From Plakobranchus ocellatus (lineage: Eukaryota; Mollusca; Gastropoda; Plakobranchidae), in contig BLXT01002301.1 of the NCBI GenBank assembly GCA_019648995.1, forward strand, positions 972,468-1,022,166: DNA of 49,699 bases. Direction: 5' to 3'. A program made the position numbers and the translations under genes. Below, piece by piece: positions 13,854-24,925 of this stretch. How positions within the stretch are numbered: the stretch's first letter is position 1; the number at the start of each line of letters is the position of its first letter. The notes under the pieces were generated by a model. It was given only the letters and a program-made list of their open reading frames with translations. It did not search any database and was not told the DNA's origin.

Positions 13854-16800
13854 ATGCACTCATACTGTAATGGCAATCAAAACACACATGAAATTGATAG
13901 TAACGTTTTTTTTGTTTTTTCTTAATGCATCGTCGATGTAATTTTTTTCTTCCAAAATATGATAATACTATTGATATGTTCCAAGACTATCTCTGAGATG
14001 AAAGACAATTTGTATCTAAAATAAATGTGTATATATATGCATTTATTTTGTTCCAGCTGAGTTATCATAAATGTATCTATATTTCATAGCTTTCAAGGAA
14101 TTGACTAAAGATAAGTTTTAAAAAATCATGTGACCTGCAATTTGACTTTGATGTCAAATTTCTCAAAACCTATATAATTGAATAGGAAGTCATATTTTCA
14201 ACGGTTTGAATTAGAATAGTCTGAATCTGCATCCCAGTTGTTTTGGATTGGTGAAAACTTTGTTACTAATATGTTGAGTCTGTGCTATGTGGAAGAAGAA
14301 AGAAAAGCAATCTGCCTCATCCGACTCATTAGGATTAATTGCAAGATTTGTTTCCAACTTGTTTACAGGAATTACCGATATTATTGTGGCTATTGTTACT
14401 ATCAAAATTTTGATGAGGTAACCTGATGAAGGTATAGGGTAAAAAATGTATGCTGTTTGGTTAACTTACACAGCTTTGTAGAGCTTGTAGCCAACTTTAG
14501 TGCCTTACAAATGAAGCCCAAAAAGTCAGCTTCATAATAAATTTTTTAAGTATATGCAAGCTGAAAAAAAAAAATGCATTGCAGCCACAAAAAAGATTGT
14601 ATCAAAAACATCATGCAAAAATATTTGGATCTGACAAAATCACTAAAATTATTTAAAAGCATTTGTAAAAATTTGAACATTTTTGTCATTTATATTTAAA
14701 ATCTTAAATCAACAGAAAAAGTCCTATTACACTATCCGTTGAGCTGAATACATTCATATGCTCAATCTATTTTGGGGGATTAATATGTTAATTTGCGGTA
14801 TTCAAGCATTATATATTAGCATGAGAAACAACATGTGACTTCTATGGAACTGCTTTGGGATTTAATACTTAAAGAATCTGTAAACTGAACCTCGTCTTTT
14901 AGCATGTAATTCAACATTTCCTTGTCTTTTGTGTGGAGTTTTTTATAACTCAGATTTACTGAGGAGGACAATATGTTTAAATACCTATGACTGAATTCAA
15001 TGATTCAAAAGTGCAAAAATAAAGAAAGAGAAATTAAATTATTTTAGTTGTGCTAAAAAAAAACAAACAAAAGTACTGCTGTGATAAAAACTGATAGACA
15101 CATATTGTATAATTTCATATATAACGATTTGTTAATCAGTCAATTGCTGTGATATAAACTTTTTGTTGAATTACTTTTTTTCTTGTTGATCAGTTGTTGA
15201 ATCTTTGCATACTATTATATCTTTGATCGATAAAGATTACGAGAAAATGTGGCCGATTCATTTTTTATAGGGAAAAAAAGTATCTCCTTTGAGAGAAATG
15301 TAAACATCTTGATTTCCAATACAGTGACTCTTTTTAAAACTGTTTGAGTTGCTGGATGATATTCATGTGTTTATCTATTGCTCTTTTACCTTCCATAGAT
15401 ATATACATTGCTTCTATGCAAGAAAAAATGAATGCCAAAATGTCATTTTTATGAATTTCCCCACCTTATGTACATACATATATAACATGAATGAACATGT
15501 AAGTGTGATTTGAAATTTTGAAGTGTGCAATGTAGACATATTAAAACAATTGTCAAACAATTTTGCAGTTTTTGTGAATAAATTTTCTATCAGTTTGTTC
15601 ACCCAAACTCAAATTTTAAGTTTTTTGGAATTTTTTTACTTAATCAAAATTTATCTGATGATATTCTTTTAAATATTTGAATCATCTATATATATTTTAT
15701 TTGAGAAGGCATCTACTTAAAAGTCAAGTGTACTAGAACATGTAACAGTACATGGTAATTATATGCAAAAATATTTCCAATTTTTATTTTTTAGTATATC
15801 ATTACGTAGATAAACTTAGCAACCCTTTTAATATAAATTATGAAACCTTGTTGCTGGTATCAGCTATTATAATGTTCTAACTCATTAACAAGAAAATCTT
15901 GATCTGTAAATAATGAATTTATTGAATAAATTAGAACAAGTATGACAGAGACATCACACGATCAAGAAAATTTTTTCTTTTTTTAATCAAAATCTTGGCA
16001 ATCAAATTAAAAAAGAAAAACATTTTTAAAAATATAGAAAGAAAAATTTCCTCAATTCTCACATTTCATCACACAATCCACTGATGATTTCAAACACACA
16101 AATACATAATTTCATCAAAATAAAATTAATGAGACATATTGAAATCATAAAACATTCTGTGTCCTTACAGTTACTGTAGTTTTGGTGCCTAATAATGCCT
16201 ATTTGGGGTAAACATCCCAACTCGAAAGATTTTGCTTCTGAAAATTCATTTGTTTGACAATGTTAACTGAGAAAATTAACACCTGGCTGTCTTCTCTCAA
16301 AATTAATGCCTCTAATGGTAAAAATTACAAACTACCTCTTATTTCACTTCAGAACCCGTGGGCACATTCTTATAATTTGACGTCTAATAAGACGAGTTAA
16401 GAAATTATCAACAGGCTAGCCATCTTTTTTAAAGCAATGACCATGAATTAAAACAGAATGTGCTGAAAGAGTAGATGTTTTTAAAGCAAGATTTCAGTGT
16501 GCTGTATCACATTTTAGTACTTCAGTAAAACTGTTTTCATTTCAAAAGTAATCGTTGGCAGATCTGAATAAGTGATAATTGATACAGCTTGATTCTCCTC
16601 TGTCCAAGGGTCAAGTTCACAAGTGGAATTTAAAATTGGGTAGTTAATTACTCTTTTTCAGCTTTTCAACTCTTGTTGTAGCTCAATAGTTAGATGATTT
16701 CAGTTTTTCTTGGCAATTTTTTACCTTTCAATTATACTGAATGCATGCAGCTTGCATTTAAAGTCCATTTCACATGAAAATTCATTTTTAGTCACAATAT

Positions 16801-17951
16801 TACAATGTCAAAGATAGATAACTCAGGAGAATATTATATACTTATCACTTAAATGCCAATAGTTTAATTACTTCAGAGAACAGATCTGATAACTTATATA
16901 GACACTTTTACAGTCCAATTTAAACAATGTTCAGAAGCTGTTTGAGATACATTTGTGAGCCACCCAGAGCAAAGCACACACGTGTAGCAGTGAGTTGTTT
17001 TGAGCTACAGCTCTTTAAACATAAAGATCTAATTTCAGAACCATTTTTCTTTTTTGCTTAAAAATGAACACCATTTCTCAACCATTTCAGCATAATATCA
17101 TAATTCATAACAGTCTTATTTTTTTCAAAAGCGATTTTAAAAGACAATTAGTTATCAAAAATATTGCTGAAGTTTTCTAATTTTAACTTTTTTTTTCTCA
17201 AAATTTTTGTGCATCAGAGAGTGTTATCTGCAGATCTTCAAATTTTCATAGGTTCTTATGCAGTTGTGTTAGAGACCTAATTTTTTCACCATTTTAAAAG
17301 GCATAAAATCTACTTTCTTATGATACTAAAAAGCCCAAATGTCAAAATTCAACATGTGTATATTTTGCCCAGGGTGCCTCACATTTATTAAAAAAATAAA
17401 TAAATAAGTAATTCGCCAAAACTTGAAAAAATTAAACACGAAAAACATGCAAATTTCCACCTTACAAACAATGAGAATATCATAATTTAAAACTAAGTTC
17501 AATAGATAGCATATATATGAGCCAAGAATACATGTGTATTGTCTTCACAAAATGAGATGTTTTGCAGATAAATCAGCCATAGAAAAAATAGGTTTTATGT
17601 TTCTTGAGAACAGAAAACATAGATTTTAAGAAATGTTAAAATTCCACTTTCTCACATAGGTCATGACAGACTTTGGTAGCAAGAATTTTAAAATTATGTC
17701 AGCTATGCATCTACATTTATTACAACAGTTCTTGTAGAAAATCATTTCATCTTGTGGTATCACCACACAAATATGCCCATTGACCAGACTACCTAAATAG
17801 GCCACAGTAAACATTTTAAATCATTCATCAAATTTGAAATTGCACTCTGTGAGCTTTGCAAATATCAAACTAAGCTAGAGATAGTACTGGTAATGATTTT
17901 TCTACTGTGGCAAGGTACAAGTGTTTGAAAAAGTATTTTAGAGACAAAAGT

Positions 17952-18089
17952 TTAGTTTCGTTTTTGTACAGTACAGCCAGTCAACAACAACATGATCTCA
18001 GACTTTCCTCCATCACGCCAGGGCTAGTGGCAGAGTTCAAACCTGAATAGAAAGGTCCCTCCAGATTTGCTAACCACTGTGTTACCAAC
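17952..18089 (-). repeat. tRNA-derived SINE, family A, copy 1
   Basis: Read on the minus strand it starts GTTGGTAACACAGTGGTTAG, an A-box-like start, then has a B-box-like GGTTTGAACTC, then the tail phrase CTGAGATCATGTTGTTGTTG and GGCTGTACTGTACA. The same layout recurs at 30552, 35782, 40317, 45922 and 48787, which defines a dispersed family. This copy has diverged boxes and is probably inactive. Confidence 0.7.
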
Positions 18090-18444
18090 GATCTCCTCTA
18101 TCATAGGTACAAAGCAAAATAGATGAAAGTGGTTGAAAATACTGAGAAAAGATTTGCTTTGCTATCTCTGAGGGAAGATCATTTGTAATCTTGAATTGAC
18201 TTAATTTCCAATACCTTAAAACATTTTCAAATATCCTTCCAGATATTCTGTTGGGCTATTTCCAACAAATAACTAATTTAAATAAAATGTTAACAAATGT
18301 ACTGTACAACATCTATTTCACAACAAAAATGCACTATGCAGCATTGACTCATATAAACAGGTCTTATGCATGTCCAAATAAAAGCCCGTCCTCATGAATT
18401 AGAATTATTTTGAATACAAGATACAGGTCTGAGACATCCGTTCA

Positions 18445-20694
18445 TCATCTCTTAAGCTTTTTGACAAACTGTACACCATGTTTATAAAAACCAGGTTGAC
18501 CATCAACGTAGTTGAGCAAATCATCCTTGTCTCGTTTTCTGTGGAAGTAGAATAAATTTTGTGTAAGATGTTAGCAAAAAAATAAATAAATAAATAAATA
18601 AATAAAGCCAAGAGTTTTATTAAAATGTGTAGAGCTGGGCTTAAGCAACAAAAATTCATGGCTAAAAAAGGCTTATTAATTTTTAAAAAGCAAAAAGTTT
18701 CACAAGGCTGAAGTGATCAGTTTCTAAGAAAAAAAAAATTATGCAACTTCACAAACCAAAAAAAAAACAGAACAAAAAACGACAAAAAAAGTTCTGAGAA
18801 CAGGAATACCATGGTCACAAAAAGTTATACTTTCGTCATGCATTTAACAATAACAATATTGACTTATACCCTAAAGCTCAAGATAGATAGGAAAAGGGGA
18901 AAACAGTTATAAAGCGAATACTATGATCACAATAAAAACGAAAAAAAAAAAGCATGAAACAGCGACTAGTTTATTAAAATCTTAAATAAATGAACTAATA
19001 TGGATATGAAAATTTACCAAAATAAGGAAGTTTTAGCAAAAAACAGGCATAGAGATTATTCAATCGAGTTTAAAAATCTTGAATTTAAAAAATCTCTTGT
19101 AATTTTTTAGCAAAAATGGGAAATATTTGTTTATCAACTAATTTCAACCAAAGGTGCTTTTCAAACAACATTCTCATATTTTTTTGTTGCTGCTACAAGT
19201 GATCTCTTTCACAGCGAAAATTGCGAAAAGAAAAAATTTTGGTTTGTTGTATCCTAACAAGCACCCAATATAATCTTTAGAATTGTATGTATGTATGAAA
19301 AAAATTGGATATCGTACGTAAATGTGTTGAAAGTATTGCAAAATGAAAAATATCGTAACTGACTCTTGTCACAGTTTTTTAGATTCCAACATATTTTGCG
19401 GTCAACATTTTTAGTGAACAAACTTCAAGTTTTGCCCTAGTGCTATCATGTCTTACCGTTTTTCTTTTGGTTTTTTCTTTTTCTTCCCATCCATCAAATC
19501 TGGAGTCTCTTCCTCTTCTTCTTTTTCCTTATTTGCCTTTTGTTGCTGGTAATCTTTTATGCGAATGAACTTATTTCTTGGAGGCTGAAAGACATTGAAT
19601 AAAATTTTTTTTTTTAAATAACAGGCTTAGAAGACATAGAGTTTAGCAAAATGATGGTCTGACAGACACAATTCTTGTTTTGGTGCCACAGGTTCTTGCT
19701 GTTGCAAATATACCATTTTGTTCAGTCTATCACAGGGGCTGTTTGTTTTTAGTAAGTCTGTTGTGAACTTCTTTGCCTAAACTGGTGGCAGATGAGATTC
19801 TGTAGGTAAGTAAACTGCTAGACGAATTTAGTTTCATTTTGATGTGATGAAATGGGAAGGGTGGGAGAGATTTTTTTTTATAATAGTGTCTTTAGAATTT
19901 CAAAGAATGTTTTTAAACAAATAAGAATTAAAGGGATGAAAAGGAGACATAGATTTAAAAATTGTCCTACCTTGGCACCCAGCTCAACGAGAAGATCAAC
20001 CATGGCATTCTGTTTGTTGGCCTTGTCCATGCCATGGATGCCCAGCTTTCTGATTTCATACTTGGCTTTCTTCTGATCAAACACAGGTCTGTCAGTCGAT
20101 GAACCAGGTTTTCTTGTGTCAATACTAGACTGTTTAAGATTGAAAAGAGATTATTTGAAATAAAATGTTAGCACCTAAAAAAAAAATTTGAAAACAAAAA
20201 ACTGATTCTGCTATATTATTAAAACAGGTATTGAAAAGCAACATTATCTTTTCATTTCAAAAAATATTTACAAGGAATCAATTTCTTTTCTTCATTTTTA
20301 TTTGTTAGACATTCCTTGATAAAGCATATCAATGTGAATTAAAAAATGCGAAAACAAGCTTTTTTTTTTTTTATTGTATGTAAACTTTTTTTTTTCACAA
20401 CACAAAAGGAATTTTGCAGCAAAAAAAAGGTTTTCTATTTGATTGACTTTTTCAAAACATCAATATCCTTTTTTCTGAGATTAAAAATACAAAGGATACT
20501 TTAAAAAATCAGAAATGGAGTTGAGATAACAGAATTCCATTTTTAAAAGGTGAAATTTTATTTTCTTTTTAGAGGGGCATATTTTTAACCTTTTGCTTTG
20601 TCTCCTCTGACACAGAGTTTGAACTTTTGTCTTTTCCCTTCCAAGGGTTGTTAAATACAACTACTTCCACTGGTTTTTTCTTTGGTTGAGACAT
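18445..20694 (-). CDS. C1orf131/Faf1-like (DUF4602) protein, four exons
   Basis: Exons on the minus strand: 20590-20694 (start ATG), 19971-20129, 19457-19584 and 18445-18538. Phases match throughout and give 161 residues. The first exon carries KPVEVVVFNNPWKGK, corresponding to the VEVVTFHS-type segment of the human protein. The second carries FDQKKAKYEIRKLGIHG and ends LGAK; the third begins PPRNKFIRIKDYQQQ, the family's LGAKPPKKSYVNYK block. The last carries QPGFYKHGVQFVKKLKR, like the GKFKNGTLILS end. Members are small basic nucleolar proteins; the yeast relative Faf1 works in the small-subunit processome. The human protein is much longer at its N-terminus. A good acceptor (TTTTCAG just before 20714) precedes the ATG and the frame stays open to it, so an upstream coding or 5' UTR exon may exist. 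Family call is firm; the start is uncertain. Confidence 0.8.
18578..18606. repeat. (AAAT)n microsatellite
   Basis: About six tandem AAAT units inside the last intron of the C1orf131-like gene. Confidence 0.9.
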
Positions 20695-20714
20695 ATTTAC
20701 CACAGATGCACACT

Positions 20715-21984
20715 CTGAAAAAAAAAAAAAAGTATAGGGAAGATAAACATACATAATTGGCCAAATAATACATAAACGTTTCTGAATGTTCATTTATACT
20801 ATTGCTAATAATAAAATAAAGTTTTTGCCTGCAACTAGAGACGAATGATCTTGAGTTATTGAGTGCTTAGTTTTGTTAATTGATGATGACATGTATGAGC
20901 AAGTGGCAGTCTCTGTAAAGTGTAAAGTCAATGGAAAAATCTTTCATCTGTGAGCAAACATTTTTGCTTTTCGTATCTGCAAATAAATCCCTAACTAGTG
21001 CTTCTTTGACCGTGTCAAACCATATTCCCAATCAAACAGGTATGATCTTTAATGCTTTCATCAATGTTTGCAAAATCTGACTCGTTTAGACTGGTCTCAA
21101 GAAATATCATGTTCTTTCCACTTCCCAATATGTTATTTTCATCAATCAAACTTGTAAGTTTAAAATGTACCTTTAAATTTAATTTCTTTTGTTGCTCGAT
21201 CAACACTTTGATAGCTCATTTATTTGTGTACTTTTGTCTATGTTTGAATTTTGCTGAAATGAAGTGAAATTGGTAGTAAATTAAATAAAAGTTGTGAATT
21301 AGACCTAGGCATGATTGATTGAAAAACTATGAACCCAATTGTATCATATAAAAAAAATAATCCCTTCCCCCCAAAATTGGTTTTTATAATTATTTTTTTA
21401 TGATTATCATGATTTTAGATTAAAATTTAAATACTTTATAATATTAAGTCCTGACAAAATGAAGATTATTTGAGATATTAATAATGTACAGACAATTTTT
21501 AAAATTGTTTATCGAATACCATTGAAATGGAACAAATAATGTTACTCTTACGTTTTGAAAACAACGAGCCTCAAATCCAAATATAATGAAAAATACAAGA
21601 AATACAAAAGAATTTAAACTGTTTCCATAATGGTTCTGTTATAATAAGATAAGTTGGTAAGCACTCTAGCATTTATAGAGATATCTTTCCCAAAAGAAGT
21701 CTTGCCAATCTCTGGTCTTTCTAGCCTCGGCGTCTAGAGATATCACAGTTCTGGTCCTGGAAGATGCTTCCTTTGAAGAAGTGGTGGTATAATCATCTGA
21801 TATGAATAGTTTACATGTTTGAAGGATCTATATGAGGCCTGCATAGCCCACTATTGTTTTTCTTCTTCAGCATATGACCACAGACTGATGTCAAAGTAAA
21901 TTTGTTTCTAAAGTCTTGAAAGTCCTTTCTGCAGGGCTGGGTGGTCTTGAATGTCAGTACACCTGGAGGAGATGTGTCCACTTC
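20715..21984. other. Upstream of the C1orf131-like gene; no gene seen
   Basis: AT-rich sequence. A minus-strand open frame at 21015-21206 has reasonable composition (FLETSLNESDFANIDESIK) but lacks a convincing pair of splice sites, so I do not call an exon. Any missing 5' exon of the neighbouring minus-strand gene would lie here or beyond. Confidence 0.4.
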
Positions 21985-22369
21985 CTAGATCTACCTTAAT
22001 AAGCTACTGATAAAATGAAGAGAACTCCCTATCTTTATCACCTGATAAAATGAAGAGAACTCCCTATCTTTATCACCTAAAAACAAAATGAAGAAATTGC
22101 AGGCATAAAATTGGATACTCCTGGAGCAGATGGTTTCTGGATCTAGATCTACCTTCATGACAAAGCTATCGACAAAATGAAGAGAGTTCCTTATTTTTTC
22201 AGCTACCAACAAAATGAAGAGGTCACAGGCATAAAATTGTGTAGAAATTGTTTGAAAGTAGCAGTATTTACATTATAACTTGGTATGCGACTTCTTCATT
22301 TCGTCAGTAGTTTAGGAAGGTAAATCTAGAAGTGGACCCATCTGCTCCAGGAATAGCTACTGACGAAAT

Positions 22370-22609
22370 GGTAATCCTTACCATCTGCGGTCCCTGCGGG
22401 GTTTGTTTAGGCCTACCGATACTATTGACGAAATGAAGTGATTTTAGTTGATAAGGTCCGATCTAGAAAAAATCTCGAGAGATCTTAGGTAATTGTGTTT
22501 CATGTTCACACTATCGCATTTGACATCCAAATCGGACGAATCAACTAAAACCCATTTATTTTCGTCTGATTTATCGGTTTCGTAGGGACCGCAGATGGTA
22601 AGGATTACC
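22370..22609. mobile_element. Foldback (MITE-like) element with long inverted arms
   Basis: The outer 29 bases at 22370-22398 (GGTAATCCTTACCATCTGCG...) and the reverse complement of 22581-22609 match at 28 of 29 positions. The arms continue inward with lower identity: ACCGATA, GACGAAA, TTTAGTTGAT and GTCCGAT pair on both sides, interrupted on the left by about 16 extra bases. A loop near 22463-22530 separates them. The 8-mer GACGAAAT stands directly outside each end (22362-22369 and 22610-22617). An 8-bp duplication would fit a hAT-mobilised element, but this motif also recurs nearby, so the duplication may be coincidental. Confidence 0.7.
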
Positions 22610-22808
22610 GACGAAATGAAGAGGTTATAGGCCAAGTTATTTTTAAAATGTAAATTGTGCTACTTTCACACAAAATCTAACATTATTACCCCCACTTCAT
22701 TTTATTGGTAGCTGACGAAGGTAAATCTAGAAGCACTGGTCCCCTTAAAGTAAGTTGTGCCCTATTTACATTATCACTTGGCCTGCAACAGGCTCTTCAT
22801 TTCGTGGT

Positions 22809-23230
22809 AGCTTTATAAATACGAAGGTACATCTTGATCTAGATCTAGAAGCTGACCTATCTGGTCCAGGAGTACCGACGAATCTCAAAACCTAGATTCT
22901 AGATCTGGTCTATTTGGATCTTGACTAGGTCTAGATCTAGATTTAGATCAAATGTTGCGCTTTTTCGTTTGTACTCACCCCGACTTTTTATATAATCTAG
23001 CTATATTTTAAATCAGATCTAGATCTAGATCTAGCTCTATCTTCGACTGCTATCGACGAAATGCTTGGTCGCAGGCCAAGTTATAATGAAAATAGTACTA
23101 CTTTCACACAAAATCTACACAATTTGGAGCTTTTTCTAAATCTAGATCTAGATTCTAGATTTAGTCATTTTTGGCATTTGATTAAATTTAGATCTAATCT
23201 AATCTAGATCTAGATGATCTAGATCTAGTC
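22809..23230. repeat. AGATCTAG-rich tracts
   Basis: Several runs of alternating GATCTA/TAGATC units (for example near 22917-22950, 23017-23034, 23140-23165 and 23190-23229). The sequence is self-complementary and so can form local hairpins. It is embedded in the larger repeat cluster. Confidence 0.75.
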
Positions 23231-23577
23231 ATTTATCTCGACTCACAAGTCTGTAGTACAGATGTTCTAGGTCAAATAATCTTGATGAATATCAAATTTT
23301 ATCAAGATATAACTTGGATCCTCCAACGTTAAATATTAGACTTGTTAAAAAGTCTTGATTCGAACGCTTTCTTCCATCGCCATAAAGCCGCAGGCGTGAA
23401 CGTTTTCAACTTTACTTTCGTTTTCACTTTAGGAGGTGCACATGCACTAAACTCAAAATAGATTAAAGGAACAACCTCCGTTGGCTCAGCTTTTGAGCGC
23501 TGGTTATCGCGTGCCCTGCCAGCGGCGGCCTTTATTTTACCATTGGAGCCGACAAACAGCAGTTAAGCCGCAGCCGC

Positions 23578-24065
<488 letters not shown>

Positions 24066-24156
24066 GAGGCCGTCCTTATCAGGATCATAAACATCAAATT
24101 TTCTTGATTCACCCATACAAGATGCAAATAAATCAAACTTTATCAGTTTGGTTTTC

Positions 24157-24162
24157 TTTATT
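24157..24162 (-). terminator. Candidate poly(A) signal of the receptor gene
   Basis: On the minus strand this is AATAAA about 760 bases past the stop. Another at 24918-24923 is within 10 bases of the stop. The region 24066-24925 shows no other gene and is probably the 3' UTR. Confidence 0.35.
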
Positions 24163-24925
24163 GTGAAATGTTCAAAAAATGTTGCTAAAATAAAAGTTTA
24201 TCAACTGATCCTTCAACTATTACAATGCAAGACAATAAATAAGTGCTGTTTACATTTAAACTTAATCAAGAATAATACAGACATAAATACAAAATACTGT
24301 TATCATTAAGATTATGGAACAATACAATCATTTTATATGGGTGGCACAAAATATTTTTTTTTCTTCGAACAAAACAGCATGAGATATTCAATCAAATTAT
24401 TTTAACAATAGAATTTGGGTAGGCAAAACCGATTGAAAAAGAAACAATATGCCTGCCTCTAATAGCAAAAGCGATCAGAGAAAAACATAACAAGGCAAAG
24501 ACAAAATAAAACTAGTTTTAAAAAGTTTAAAAAATGAAATACAAATCGAGCCTTGTTAACATAAACAGTCTCGTTTTGAATAGTTGAAATGGTAAAACGT
24601 ATGAGAACTCAAAAATTGTATGCATTTTACGTTCGAATACCTCCCTTTAGACGCGTGTTACGAATATCGAAAATGTATGTGATACTTAACGCCCCATACT
24701 CACAAACCCCTACTACAAAGTTAAAGAATGGATTTAACCTAAATCAGATTGTATTTGCGAACTAGTCTTTGATATTCATTCCTCGACAGTCTGGACTTTG
24801 GAAGATTCCGTTTTGCCAATGAACTTTATATTGTTGTACATTTAGGTGAAGCTTAAAGACCTTCCATTTCAGATGTTCTAAGGCAGTGTCGATTATTTCA
24901 TCTCACGTCAGATTATGTTTATTTT

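Larger units (their letters stand above)
13731..18444. other. AT-rich region between two convergent genes
   Basis: The plus-strand gene ends at 13730 and the next gene, on the minus strand, ends at 18445, so this 4.7 kb holds both 3' untranslated regions and the DNA between. Open frames here are short and have AT-driven composition. Apart from one SINE copy (17952-18089) no element was recognised. Confidence 0.7.
21985..23240. repeat. Cluster of inverted and direct copies of a GACGAAATGAAG repeat
   Basis: The motif GACGAAATGAAG, or close variants with ATAAAATGAAG, recurs in both orientations. It is usually followed by AGGT(C/T)xxAGGC and AAGTTATAATG-like sequence, and is interleaved with TAGATCTAGATC tracts and the phrase ATCTGCTCCAGGA. 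A 35-base unit is tandemly doubled at 22009-22043 and 22044-22078. Opposed pairs occur at 22203-22240 with 22272-22310 and around 22610 with 22710. It looks like nested insertions of a foldback-type non-autonomous element. No open frame of any length is associated. Confidence 0.75.

Noticed and set aside
21015-21206. Missing N-terminal exon of the C1orf131-like gene
   Set aside because: The frame is open, but no good acceptor and donor pair in the needed phase was found, and it lacks the family's N-terminal motif.
21985-23240. CRISPR-like array
   Set aside because: Repeats are irregularly spaced, in both orientations and in an intron-rich eukaryotic context.
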